The translations under genes were made by a program, and so were the position numbers. Shown piece after piece: positions 8,561-17,592 of a DNA stretch of 60,369 nucleotides (the first letter of the stretch is position 1; each line of letters opens with the position of its first letter). Where the stretch lies: NCBI RefSeq assembly GCF_001612745.1, contig NZ_BDBA01000078.1:1-60369 (forward strand), given 5' to 3'. Below the pieces are notes generated by a model, which did not search any database, was not told where the DNA came from, and saw only the letters and a program-made list of their open reading frames with translations. Source of the stretch: Nocardia amamiensis NBRC 102102 (GTDB taxonomy: Bacteria > Actinomycetota > Actinomycetes > Mycobacteriales > Mycobacteriaceae).

Positions 8561-10972
8561 TCAGGCCGCGGACGTGACGCGATAGACGTCGTAGACGCCT
8601 TCGACGTTGCGCACCACATTGAGCAAGTGCCCCAGATGTTTCGGGTCGCCCATCTCGAAGGTGAACTTGCTGATCGCCACCCGGTCGCCGTGCGTGGCCA
8701 CCGATGCGGACAGGATGTTCACTTTCTCGTCGGCCAGCACCTTCGTCACGTCGGACAGCAGGCGGGTGCGATCCAGTGCCTCGATCTGGATGGCGACCAG
8801 GAACACCGAGGACGGCGACGGCGCCCAGGACACGTCGATGATGCGTTCGGCCTGCTCACGCAGCGACCCGGCATTGGTGCAGTCGGTGCGGTGCACGCTC
8901 ACCGCGCCACCGCGGGTCACGAAGCCCATGATCTCGTCACCGGGCACCGGAGTGCAGCATTTCGCCAGCTTGGCGACCGTGCCGGACGCACCGGGGATCA
9001 GCACGCCCGCGTCGCCGGTGACCCGCTGCCTGCTCGGCGTCGTCGACGGCGTGGAGCGCTCGGCCAGCTCGTTCTCCACGTCGCCGATGCCGCCGAGCTG
9101 GGCCATCAGCCGCTGCACCACGTGGTGCGCGGAGACCTGGTGCTCGCCGACCGCGGTGTAGAGCGTGGAAATGTCGCTGTAGTGCAGTTCATGCGCCACC
9201 GCGGTCATCGCGTCGACACTCATCAACCGCTGCAGCGGCAGCCCGACGCGGCGGACCTCCTTGGAGATCTGCTCCTTGCCGCTTTCCAGGGCCTCCTCAC
9301 GCCGCTCCTTGGCGAACCATTGGCGAATCTTCGCCTTGGCGCGTGGGGACACCACGAAGTTCTGCCAGTCGCGACTGGGTCCCGCGTTCTGCGCCTTGGA
9401 GGTGAACACCTCCACGACCTCGCCGTTCTCCAGCTGGCGCTCCAGCGCGACCAAGCGCCCGTTCACCCGGGCGCCGATGCAGCGGTGCCCGACCTCGGTG
9501 TGCACGGCGTAGGCGAAGTCGACCGGCGTCGACTTCTGCGGCAGCGTGATGACGTCGCCCTTCGGTGTGAAGACGAAGATCTCCGGCGACTTCAGGTCGA
9601 AGCGCAGCGACTCCAGGAACTCGGCCGGGTCGGCGGCCTCACGCTGCCAGTCCAGCAACTGACGCATCCACGCCATGTCGTCGACCTCGGCGGTGTCGTT
9701 GGAGTGCTTACCGCGGGTCTCCTTGTAGCGCCAGTGCGCGGCGATGCCGAACTCCGCGGTGCGGTGCATGTCCTGGGTGCGAATCTGCACTTCCAGCGGC
9801 TTGCCGTCCGGCCCGACCACCGTGGTGTGCAGGGACTGGTAGACGCCGTAGCGCGGCTGGGCGATGTAGTCCTTGAACCGGCCCGCCATCGGCTGCCACA
9901 GCGAGTGCACGACGCCGACGGCCGCGTAGCAGTCGCGCACCTCGTCGCAGAGGATGCGAATGCCGACCAGGTCGTGGATGTCGTCGAAGTCCTTCCCCTT
10001 GACGATCATCTTCTGGTAGATCGACCAGTAGTGCTTCGGGCGGCCCTCGACGATCGCGTTGATCCGGGAGGCGGCCAGCGTGTTCACGATCTCGGCGCGC
10101 ACCTTCGCCAGGTAGGTATCGCGTGAGGGCGCACGGTCGGCGACAAGTCGGACGATTTCGTCGTACTTCTTCGGATGCAGAATCGCGAAGGCGAGGTCCT
10201 CCAGCTCCCACTTCACCGTCGCCATGCCGAGGCGATGGGCCAGCGGCGCGATGACCTCCAAGGTCTCCTTGGCCTTCTTGGCCTGCTTCTCCGGCGGCAG
10301 GAAACGCATGGTGCGCATGTTGTGCAACCGGTCGGCGACCTTGATCACCAGCACGCGCGGGTCGCGCGCCATCGCGATGATCATCTTGCGGATGGTCTCC
10401 GCCTCGGCGGCCGCGCCCAGGTTGACCTTGTCCAGTTTGGTGACACCGTCGACCAGGTGTGCGACCTCGGAGCCGAAATCCTGGGTGAGCTGCTCCAGGC
10501 TGTAGCCGGTGTCCTCGACGGTGTCGTGCAGCAGCGCGGCCACCAGCGTGGTGGTGTCCATCCCGAGTTCGGCCAGGATGTTGGCCACGGCGAGCGGATG
10601 GGTGATGTAGGGGTCGCCGGATTTGCGGAACTGATGCTTGTGCCGCTCGTCGGCCACGTCGAACGCGCGCTGCAGCAGCGTGAGGTTCGCCTTCGGGTAG
10701 AGCTCGCGGTGCACGGTGGCCAGCGGTTCCAGCACCGGCTTGACCGCCGCGATGCCGCGCTGACCGGTCATGCGGCGGGCCAGGCGGGCCCGTACCCGGC
10801 GCGAAGCCGAGGTCGGGACGGCGGCGGTGGTGCCGGGCTGACGCACAGGCGACGTGTTCGCGGCTGCCGGTTGCTTCGTGGGCTGCGCGCCGTCGGAGGC
10901 GGCCGAGGCACCGTTCGGCTGGGGGCCCGATGTCGATTGCTCGACCTTCGCCTCGCCCAGATGCTGAGTCAT
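8561..10972 (-). CDS. rel: bifunctional (p)ppGpp synthetase/hydrolase Rel
   Basis: 803 residues from ATG 10972, preceded by GGAGAGG. This is the single long RSH enzyme that makes and degrades (p)ppGpp during starvation. A variable N-terminus leads to the HD hydrolase domain (about 110-260; ITHPLAVA and LLHDTVEDT carry metal ligands). The synthetase domain (about 300-420; [12 protein letters not shown] and the YQSLHT loop) comes next, then the TGS domain (about 460-520, [12 protein letters not shown]), the zinc-finger/helical region ([12 protein letters not shown]) and the ACT domain at the C-terminus (about 730-800). Both catalytic centres look intact. In M. tuberculosis apt is the immediate upstream neighbour; here apt is about 4.3 kb away. 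Confidence 0.97.
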   Translation of the reverse strand: MTQHLGEAKVEQSTSGPQPNGASAASDGAQPTKQPAAANTSPVRQPGTTAAVPTSASRRVRARLARRMTGQRGIAAVKPVLEPLATVHRELYPKANLTLLQRAFDVADERHKHQFRKSGDPYITHPLAVANILAELGMDTTTLVAALLHDTVEDTGYSLEQLTQDFGSEVAHLVDGVTKLDKVNLGAAAEAETIRKMIIAMARDPRVLVIKVADRLHNMRTMRFLPPEKQAKKAKETLEVIAPLAHRLGMATVKWELEDLAFAILHPKKYDEIVRLVADRAPSRDTYLAKVRAEIVNTLAASRINAIVEGRPKHYWSIYQKMIVKGKDFDDIHDLVGIRILCDEVRDCYAAVGVVHSLWQPMAGRFKDYIAQPRYGVYQSLHTTVVGPDGKPLEVQIRTQDMHRTAEFGIAAHWRYKETRGKHSNDTAEVDDMAWMRQLLDWQREAADPAEFLESLRFDLKSPEIFVFTPKGDVITLPQKSTPVDFAYAVHTEVGHRCIGARVNGRLVALERQLENGEVVEVFTSKAQNAGPSRDWQNFVVSPRAKAKIRQWFAKERREEALESGKEQISKEVRRVGLPLQRLMSVDAMTAVAHELHYSDISTLYTAVGEHQVSAHHVVQRLMAQLGGIGDVENELAERSTPSTTPSRQRVTGDAGVLIPGASGTVAKLAKCCTPVPGDEIMGFVTRGGAVSVHRTDCTNAGSLREQAERIIDVSWAPSPSSVFLVAIQIEALDRTRLLSDVTKVLADEKVNILSASVATHGDRVAISKFTFEMGDPKHLGHLLNVVRNVEGVYDVYRVTSAA

Positions 10973-11511
10973 GCCACCACCTCTCCGCGCCTCGATCGGA
11001 ACACCCTATCCGACCGGTGCAACCTCCCGGACCACCACTTTAGTCCGGCCGAAGGGCGAACGTGCCGCACAGCTGACGTGGCGCGCCCGCGGCGGTCTCC
11101 GGACCAGTAGCGGACATGCTCTCGGTGCAGGTCCAGGCACGCGCACCAATCGTCACGTAACAGACACGCCCGGGGCCGCCCGTCCCCTGTGTGCGCTGCC
11201 AACGCGGCTGTCCGACTGCGCTCTACCAGCGTGAACAGGACTGTTCGCCGGTACGGGTCGCCGCGTGGGCCAGGGATCGCCGCGGTCCCGGCGTCGAGGC
11301 CGGTCAACGCCGGGACACGCAGTTCGGTCCGAGACACGTCGCGGGCGCGACGCGGCGCGTCGAAGACGAACTCTGCTCCGAACGTGCCGACGCGTGCTGT
11401 CGAACAATCCGAGGCGGAGTGCACCGATCGGCCGCTTGGGCGATCCCGCCGCGTTCAGCGACGTCGCCGGCGCTCAGCACTCTGGTATTCCGGGACCGGT
11501 CGGTGGTGTGA
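10973..11511. other. 539-bp spacer upstream of rel with no convincing gene
   Basis: The part next to rel should hold its promoter, and GGAGAGG before ATG 10972 is a good ribosome site. A minus-strand frame at 10969-11424 overlaps the rel start as ATGA, but it is arginine/serine-rich, uses codons unlike its neighbours and resembles nothing I know. I do not call it a gene. This spacer is one edge of the segment that separates rel from apt. Confidence 0.5.
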
Positions 11512-12489
11512 TCAGCGAACCTCGGCGGGCTCGGGTTCGGTCGCCGGCGACCTGGTAGCTGCCGGGTCGGGCCGGAGGGAGCGGCCGTCCAGGTCGGAGG
11601 GCTGGGCCACCTCGAGGATGTCGAGCACCGTCGGGGTGATGTCGACCAGGGTTGCCCGGGTGCTCGTGGTGCCGGACCGGAAATCGGGCCCTCGGGCGAT
11701 GACGAAATTTGTTGTCTCATCTGGCGATTGGGCGCCGTGCCCGCCTTTCGGCGTGTGACCGTGATCGGCCGTGACGAGTATGGTCCACCGCTCGGCCGGG
11801 TGCGCGGCGGCGCGGGCGTCGACGGCGGCGACGATCCGGCCCACCAGGGCGTCTACGCGCGTCACGGCGTCGAGGTAGGCGCGTGACGCGCCGCCGAACT
11901 CGTGACCGGCGCGGTCCACTTGGTCCAGGTGCGTGAAGACCAGGTCAGGCGCGAACTTGCCGATGGCGCCGGCCACTGCCGCGGCGGTGGCGGCGTCGGT
12001 CCTGGATTCGTCCTGGTCGTCCGGAATGGGTGCGGTGGAGACCACCACGTCGGCGCGCGGGATTCCGCTGCCCGTCATGGTGGCGATCTGGTCCCAGGTC
12101 GCGATCGAGTGGGTCTTCAGTCGGGGGCGGGCGCGTTCGAGCTGGGTGAAGACCGTCGGATACCGCGCGAACGGCGCGGCGGTGAATTGGTTGTTCGTGA
12201 TGCCGTGCTTGCGGTCCCACACCCCGGTGAGCACGCTGGCCCAGGACGGACCGGAAATGGTGATATGCGGCGCGATCGAGGAGCGGCTCAGCAGGCCCTC
12301 GCCGCTGAGCCGCAACAGATTCGGCGCCCGCGCCTGTTCGACCTTGCTGTACATCAGCCCGTCCAAGCCGATCACGACGACCTTGGCCACCGGCGCCTCC
12401 GCCGCGCCGACGCCCGCCGCGACGGTCATCGCAAGGACCGAAGCAGCCAGGACGGCAACGGCTTTCGACAGCAGCTGCGTTCGGCTCAT
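11512..12489 (-). CDS. secreted alkaline phosphatase/phosphodiesterase-superfamily protein
   Basis: 325 residues from ATG 12489; ATG 12501 is also in frame and neither has a clear ribosome site. A signal peptide (about residues 1-30, ending GVGAAEA) is followed by VVVIGLDGLMYSKVEQARAPNL, where the Asp is the first metal ligand of nucleotide pyrophosphatase/phosphodiesterases. [19 protein letters not shown] supplies the nucleophile Thr/Ser region, DLVFTHLDQVDRAGHEFG gives the DxxGH metal site, and VTADHGHTPKGGHG gives the DHG and final His sites. The full metal-binding set appears intact. Substrate is unknown; extracellular phosphate ester or diester hydrolysis is likely. It lies in the segment inserted between rel and apt. 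Confidence 0.85.
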   Translation of the reverse strand: MSRTQLLSKAVAVLAASVLAMTVAAGVGAAEAPVAKVVVIGLDGLMYSKVEQARAPNLLRLSGEGLLSRSSIAPHITISGPSWASVLTGVWDRKHGITNNQFTAAPFARYPTVFTQLERARPRLKTHSIATWDQIATMTGSGIPRADVVVSTAPIPDDQDESRTDAATAAAVAGAIGKFAPDLVFTHLDQVDRAGHEFGGASRAYLDAVTRVDALVGRIVAAVDARAAAHPAERWTILVTADHGHTPKGGHGAQSPDETTNFVIARGPDFRSGTTSTRATLVDITPTVLDILEVAQPSDLDGRSLRPDPAATRSPATEPEPAEVR

Positions 12490-12821
12490 ACCGCGAACCA
12501 TGCGGGTGCGACCGCGGTCCGCGATAGCCGTTCGTGGGAGTGTTCATGGACGTTTCATCGGCGCCCCAACCGCCCGTTGCCCCACTGAACATGCCAGAAA
12601 CAGGGCATAGCGGACAGCTATATCCAAGGCCCCCTGGGAGTGTCCGACCCGTGAACGCCGGATTTCCGGCACGCGACCGGCTCGGCCGCCGGGCCCGCGA
12701 CAGCCTCATGCCGGGAGCCTGCCTTGACACGCATTGCGCCAGCGAGCGTCCGCAGGCCGGCACCTGCAACGGAACGGTCCGTCCAAACCCAAGGTTGGTA
12801 TGCAACGGTCTGCGGTCCGAA
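12490..12821. other. 332-bp spacer upstream of the phosphodiesterase gene
   Basis: No frame here resembles a known protein. It should contain the promoter of the minus-strand phosphodiesterase gene. It adjoins the decayed Nudix gene, so some of it may be eroded coding sequence that can no longer be recognised. Confidence 0.35.
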
Positions 12822-13275
12822 CTACGCCCTCCCTGGCGGTCCGCAATGTCTCCTATCCGGTGCTCGGCCAGCCCGGGTGAACGCCAGGTCTTTCCACAGC
12901 AACCGCGTCAGCACGCGGCGGGCTACCTCGGTGATTCGGTTGTGGTCGAACGCCAATTCGGGTACCTCGTCGAACTCGACCCACCGCGCCGATCCCCCTG
13001 CGGCCCCACCACCGCCCACATCGCGATCGAGAGTGTCGGTGCCCACGCGGGTCACGGTTCGGCTCATCGAACGTGATCAACTGCCCTACCGCACCGACCG
13101 CGGCATCCGGCACGCCCAGCTTCACGCACACCGCCCGGCGCGCCGCAGCCGCCAGCCGCTCCACGCGGGCGAGCAGCACGCCGGGCAATGCCAACTCCCC
13201 CGCGTTCGCGATGGACCACGACGGCAGATGGTCCATCGGCGCCTGCGAGCCATCTGTCGGACGATGTTGCCGCCC
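12822..13275 (-). pseudogene. decayed Nudix-like gene, truncated and frameshifted
   Basis: Three minus-strand frames together spell one Nudix-like protein. Frame one, from about 13236, gives GELALPGVLLARVERLAAAARRAV, a Nudix-box-like helix, and then ITFDEPNRDPRG. A second frame continues with TLSIAMWAVVGPQG, the strand expected after RDPRG. A third frame resumes with ARWVEFDEVPELAFDHNRI, the typical Nudix C-terminal region, and stops at 12822. At least two frame changes are therefore needed. The usual N-terminal strands (about 40 residues) are missing and the remnant butts against the ABC-F stop at 13276. I read it as a dead Nudix or NrtR-like gene left by the rearrangement between rel and apt. 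Confidence 0.6.
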
Positions 13276-14865
13276 CTACGTCATCAGCGACTCGGCCAGT
13301 CCGTCGGCGGTGAGCTCCAGCCGCCGGGTCACCCCGATGTCGTCGAGGAAGCGCGGGTCGTGACTGACCACGATCAACGCGCCCTCGAAGCCCGCCAGCG
13401 CCTGGGTGAGGTGCTCCAGGCTGGGCAGGTCGAGGTTGTTGGTCGGCTCGTCCAGCAGCAGCAGCTTCGGCGCCGGGTCGGCCAGCAACAGCATGGCCAG
13501 CGCGGCGCGCAACCGTTCGCCGCCGGACAGCGCCCCGGCGGCCAGGTCCGCGTCCGCTCCGCGGAACAGGAAGCGGGCCAGCTGGGCCCGGATCCGTTCC
13601 GCGGACGCGTGCGGCGCCGTCGACACGACGTTCTCGAACACCGATAGCCGCTCGTCGAACACATCCAGCCGCTGCGGCAGCATGCGCCACGGGACTTTCG
13701 GACCCTGCTGCGCGATGCGGCGCAGCAGCGTCGTCTTGCCGACACCATTACGGCCGGTCAGCGCGATTCGCTCCGGACCGGACACCCGCAACGACACCGT
13801 CGGACCACAGGCCAGCTCCACCCGATCCAGCTCGATCACGTCCTGGCCCGGATACAGCCGCGTGTCCGGCAGGTCCACCCGGATCTCCCGGTCGTCACGC
13901 AGCAGCTCCTTGGCCTGCTCGAGCTGCTCCTTGGCGGTGTCCAGCTTCTCGATGTGGTTGTTGCGCAGCTTGCCCGCCGCCACTTGCGCCTGCCGTTTGC
14001 GTTCGCCCATCACGATTTTCGGCTCCCGCTTCTGGTCCCACATCTTCTGCCCGTAGCGCACTCGGCGATCGAGTTTGATGCGTGCCTCGACGAGCTCTCG
14101 CGCCTGCTTGCGCACGTCGCTGCGCGCGTCCCGGATGGCCGCGCGGGCGGTTTCCTGCTCCGCGGCGACGATGCGCTCGTACTCGCTGAAATTGCCGCCG
14201 AACAAGCGCAATTCACCGTTGCGCAGCTCCGCGATGGCCGACATCCGCTCCAGCAGCTCACGATCGTGACTGACCGTGAGCACCGTGCCGGAGAACTGCC
14301 CGACCACGTCGTAGAGCCGTGCGCGGGCCACCCGGTCCAGATTGTTCGTCGGTTCGTCCAGCAGTAGCACGTCGGGCTCGGCGAGCAGCTCGGCGACCAG
14401 TCCGAGCAGGACGGTCTCGCCACCCGACAGGGTGTCGAGCGTGCGGTCGAGCTGCTGCGCCGACTCGGCGACGTAGTGCAGGCCGAGCCTGGCCAGTAGC
14501 GCCAGCGCCCGTTCCTCCACGTCCCAGTGATTGCCGACCACGTCGAAGTCGGTTTCGCTGCCGACGCCTGATTCGATGCGGTGCAATGCTTTTCGAATCT
14601 CCGCGATGCCGAGCACGGTGTCCACTCGCTGCCCGGTGGCCAGACCGAGGTCCTGGCGCAGATACCCGAGATGCCCGGTCACCGTGATGGATCCGCGCGC
14701 GGGCTTCAGTTGACCGGTGATCAACCGCAGCAGAGTGGACTTGCCCGCACCGTTTCCGCCGACCAAGCCGATGTGGCCGGGTCCGAGTACGGCGTCGAGC
14801 CCGTCGAAGACGGGGGTGCCGTCCGGCCAGGAGAACGTGAGATCGGAAAAGGACAGATTGGTCAT
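13276..14865 (-). CDS. ABC-F family ATPase (ribosome-associated; possible antibiotic-resistance type)
   Basis: 529 residues from ATG 14865 with GGGAG upstream. Two ABC domains lie in one chain without membrane segments, which defines ABC-F. The first has Walker A GGNGAGKST (about 36-44), signature LSGGE and Walker B VLLLDEPTNNLD. The second has Walker A GRNGVGKTT, signature LSGGERLRAALAMLL and Walker B LLLLDEPTNNLD. A charged linker helix region between them (about 230-330) is the P-site tRNA interaction motif region. Members either tune translation or protect ribosomes from drugs, and sequence alone does not settle which. It is monocistronic and sits in the rel-apt insertion. Confidence 0.9.
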   Translation of the reverse strand: MTNLSFSDLTFSWPDGTPVFDGLDAVLGPGHIGLVGGNGAGKSTLLRLITGQLKPARGSITVTGHLGYLRQDLGLATGQRVDTVLGIAEIRKALHRIESGVGSETDFDVVGNHWDVEERALALLARLGLHYVAESAQQLDRTLDTLSGGETVLLGLVAELLAEPDVLLLDEPTNNLDRVARARLYDVVGQFSGTVLTVSHDRELLERMSAIAELRNGELRLFGGNFSEYERIVAAEQETARAAIRDARSDVRKQARELVEARIKLDRRVRYGQKMWDQKREPKIVMGERKRQAQVAAGKLRNNHIEKLDTAKEQLEQAKELLRDDREIRVDLPDTRLYPGQDVIELDRVELACGPTVSLRVSGPERIALTGRNGVGKTTLLRRIAQQGPKVPWRMLPQRLDVFDERLSVFENVVSTAPHASAERIRAQLARFLFRGADADLAAGALSGGERLRAALAMLLLADPAPKLLLLDEPTNNLDLPSLEHLTQALAGFEGALIVVSHDPRFLDDIGVTRRLELTADGLAESLMT

Positions 14866-15237
14866 GCCAACTCCCAGAGGTTGCGACGGATGTGCGGCGC
14901 GCGAATGCGGACCGCCCGAGTGGCTACCTCAGATGAGCAACGGCATGACTCCGATCAACGGGAATAAGACCTGCCTAGGTTAAACGCAGTGACGGCGGAT
15001 GCGCCAGTGAAATTCGGATCACATCAATCGGCGGTCCCACATATCAGGCCGGTCGCCCGTCCCGACGACCGCCATCCGTAACCCACGGCTCGACATCGGA
15101 AGCAGCCGACCAAGGCAGCGAACGCGCTGCCTGCTATGGACGCACCGCAGCGTTACCGGGCCGCCGATGACGGCCGCCGTCGAGGACACAGGCGACGGAA
15201 TCCGTTCGCCTTGCGGATGTCCGGCCGATTCGTGGCG
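14866..15237. other. 372-bp leader/spacer upstream of the ABC-F gene
   Basis: There is no full gene between the ABC-F start and the apt stop. The stretch is less GC-rich near 14985-15060 and should contain the promoter and leader of the minus-strand ABC-F gene. A possible very short leader reading frame lies at 14929-14946. I saw no strong hairpin that I could place with confidence. Confidence 0.4.
14929..14946 (-). promoter_or_regulatory. possible 5-residue leader peptide (MPLLI) upstream of the ABC-F gene
   Basis: On the minus strand a GGAG sits 2 nt before ATG 14946, and the frame reads Met-Pro-Leu-Leu-Ile-stop. It ends 63 bp before the ABC-F start codon. Short hydrophobic leader peptides controlling drug-induced attenuation are known for some ABC-F and erm genes. 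The close spacing between GGAG and ATG and the tiny size make chance likely. Confidence 0.2.
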
Positions 15238-15810
15238 CTAGACCCGCACGATGGAGGTCAGCGAGTAGTCACCTTGCCGTTCGCGGCCGCCGAGGAAGCT
15301 CAGTTCCAGCACCACCGCCGCGGCGACGACCTCGGCCCCCGCCTCTGTGAACAGCTCGGCCGCGGCGGCGAGGGTGCCACCGGTGGCGAGCACGTCGTCG
15401 AGCAGCAGAATGCGGCGACCGCGCAGCTCGACGCCGTTCGCGGGAATCTCCAACGCTGCCGTGCCGTACTCGAGGCTGAATTCCCGGCTGATCACCGGCG
15501 GTGGCAACTTGCCCGCCTTGCGGACCGCGAGCACACCGGTGCCCAGGGTCGCCGCGACACCGGCTCCCAGCAGGAAACCGCGGGCGTCGACACCGGCCAC
15601 GAGATCGGCATCAGGTGCGCACGCCGCCAGGCAGTCGATCACGGCACGGAAGCCCTCGGCGTCGGCGAACACCGGTGTCAGATCCGCGAAACGCACACCG
15701 GCGGTGGGAAAGTCGTCGTGCCAGCGGGTCAAACGATCGACCGCCTTGGCGGCTTTGGTGGTCCGTTCGGTGGCTACGTCTTCGGACTCGATCGCCGCGT
15801 GCTTGCTCAT
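15238..15810 (-). CDS. apt: adenine phosphoribosyltransferase
   Basis: 190 residues from ATG 15810, preceded by AGAGGTG. The enzyme salvages adenine to AMP with PRPP in the cytoplasm. FPTAGVRFADLTPVFADA (about 48-65) is the APRT N-terminal pattern. GVDARGFLLGAGVA and VRKAGKLPPP are family landmarks, and ILLLDDVLATGGT (about 134-146) is the PRPP-binding loop. Length is close to the usual 170-190. It lies 38 bp downstream of the peptide-binding lipoprotein gene, as in mycobacteria, and probably shares its transcript. Confidence 0.95.
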   Translation of the reverse strand: MSKHAAIESEDVATERTTKAAKAVDRLTRWHDDFPTAGVRFADLTPVFADAEGFRAVIDCLAACAPDADLVAGVDARGFLLGAGVAATLGTGVLAVRKAGKLPPPVISREFSLEYGTAALEIPANGVELRGRRILLLDDVLATGGTLAAAAELFTEAGAEVVAAAVVLELSFLGGRERQGDYSLTSIVRV

Positions 15811-15848
15811 CGACACCTCTCCATGATCACTTTCACCCACACCATCTG

Positions 15849-17570
15849 TCACCGCTCGAGCACCCACCGATCCATGTTCCAGCCCGACCCGGCCTGGGTG
15901 GGGCCGGCGATTCCGTTGCGCAGCCCCTTGCCGAAGGCGATCGTGCGCGGGGTGGCGAACAACGGGATGCTCGGCAGCTCCGCCCACAGCAGGTTCTCGG
16001 CCTCGGTGAGCAGACTCAGCTGTACGGCCGAATTGCCGTCGGCCGCAAGCTGCTCGGTGATCGCATCGTAACGGCCGTTGCCGAATCGTCCGACATTGAG
16101 CCCGTTACCGGTACGCAACGCGCTGGTCGCGGCCACTGCCTCGATCGAGCCGGCCGGACCCGGCGCCGAGGCGGTGCCGCCGAGGACCGCGTCGACTTTG
16201 CCCTCGGTGAGCCGGGACGGGGTGAAATCGGGCGCACCGGCGTCCACCACGGTGATCCCCGCCGGTTTGCAGGCGTCGGCGATCATCGTGACAGTCTGGG
16301 CGCGGCGGTCGTCCGGACCCAGGTAGCCGATGCGGACGGTCGGGTTCGGCGCACCGGATGCGGCGACCGCCTTGGTCGCGTTCGCCACATCACCGCCGGA
16401 GTACTTGTCCGCCGCACCGATGACCGCCGGATACAACAGCGAATCCTGCTGGATGATATGCGCGTTCAGCGGACCGGAGCCGAGCCCGGACTTCGGCGCG
16501 TCCGGGACCTTCCCGAGTCTGTCGAACAGGGCCTGCCGCGGCAGGCACAGCGCGAACGCCCGGCGCGCCTGCACCGAGGAGAACACTCCCCCGGTCGCCA
16601 GCACCAACTGCTCGGCGCCGCGTCCCGGTACGGTGTGCACCGAAAAACCGCTCAGGTTCACGTCTTTCACCGAGCCGGTGCCGATATCGACCACGCCGAC
16701 GGCGTTCTGTCCGATCTTCTGCTTCAAATCGAAGTTCTTGGGCCACACCACGATACGTCCGGTCGCCGGCTTGTTGCCCCACCAGCGCTCGTTGGCGACC
16801 AGCACCAAACCCTCTTCCCTGCTGAAGGATTCGATGCGGTAGGGCCCCGACGACGGGAATCGGGCCTTATCGAGCCCGCCGTCGGCCGGGATGGTCCAGC
16901 CGGTGTTCCAGAACTCCGCGAGCCTGCCGACGGCGTTCGGATCGCCTGCCTGCAACGCCGACACCACGTTGGGCACGTTTGCCGCCCGGGCCGCGACGTG
17001 CGCGGGCATCAACTCCCCCGCCGCGAACAGCGTGCGCCACGGCAGGTAATGCCTGCCGGGCCGAAATACGACGGTGGCATCTCGCGAGCCGGGCTGGCAC
17101 TCGACCCGCTCGATGTCGTCGTAACCGGCGGTGCTCGCGGCGTCGAAAAGCGGAACCGGCCCTCGGTCACCGGGCTTGGTGAACCGCCCGCTGCGGGCGG
17201 CCCAGACCAGCACCAAGTCGTCGCACGAGGTCGGCACGCCGTCGGAGTACACCCCGTCGGGATTCAGGCGGTACTGGATGGTCTGCGACTCGCCGGGTAC
17301 CTCCTTGGCGGTGCCCAGGTCGGTATCGGCAACCTGCTGACCGTCCGGACCGGTGTAGAAGAACCCGGTGAGCACCCGGGAGAACACCGCGGTGGAGCCG
17401 GAACTCGCGCCGAGCGTGCTGCCGCCGTTGTAGCTGGCGATGGTGGCGTCGGTCGCGTAGCCGATCGACGGCACCTGGTGCTTGCTGGAGCAGCCCGCCA
17501 CCAGCCCGGCGGCCAGCGTGCCCGCGGCGAGTGCCCCGATCAGTCGTACCGCCGTGCGTGGCTGTCGCAT
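15849..17570 (-). CDS. ABC-transporter substrate-binding lipoprotein (Rv2585c type)
   Basis: 573 residues from ATG 17570 with GGGGG upstream. LAAGLVAGCSS (Cys about 25) is a lipobox, so the protein is lipid-anchored outside the membrane. The body is that of peptide/nickel-type family 5 solute-binding proteins: IQYRLNPDGVYSDGVPTSCDDLV, GPYRIESFSREEGLVLVANERWWG and late LPSIPLF. No permease or ATPase genes lie next to it, so its transporter partner is elsewhere or absent. It stands between secF and apt, the same place as Rv2585c in M. tuberculosis. The ligand is unknown. Confidence 0.85.
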   Translation of the reverse strand: MRQPRTAVRLIGALAAGTLAAGLVAGCSSKHQVPSIGYATDATIASYNGGSTLGASSGSTAVFSRVLTGFFYTGPDGQQVADTDLGTAKEVPGESQTIQYRLNPDGVYSDGVPTSCDDLVLVWAARSGRFTKPGDRGPVPLFDAASTAGYDDIERVECQPGSRDATVVFRPGRHYLPWRTLFAAGELMPAHVAARAANVPNVVSALQAGDPNAVGRLAEFWNTGWTIPADGGLDKARFPSSGPYRIESFSREEGLVLVANERWWGNKPATGRIVVWPKNFDLKQKIGQNAVGVVDIGTGSVKDVNLSGFSVHTVPGRGAEQLVLATGGVFSSVQARRAFALCLPRQALFDRLGKVPDAPKSGLGSGPLNAHIIQQDSLLYPAVIGAADKYSGGDVANATKAVAASGAPNPTVRIGYLGPDDRRAQTVTMIADACKPAGITVVDAGAPDFTPSRLTEGKVDAVLGGTASAPGPAGSIEAVAATSALRTGNGLNVGRFGNGRYDAITEQLAADGNSAVQLSLLTEAENLLWAELPSIPLFATPRTIAFGKGLRNGIAGPTQAGSGWNMDRWVLER

Positions 17571-17592
17571 GAAACCCCCTGCCTCGTGGTGG

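Noticed and set aside
10969..11424. Minus-strand frame of 151 codons overlapping the rel start as ATGA
   Set aside because: The overlap looks like coupling, but the product is Arg/Ser-rich, has poor codon use and no recognisable motif. rel has its own good ribosome site.
12534..13076. Plus-strand frame over the Nudix remnant
   Set aside because: The minus strand carries recognisable Nudix pieces in order; the plus-strand product has no motif.
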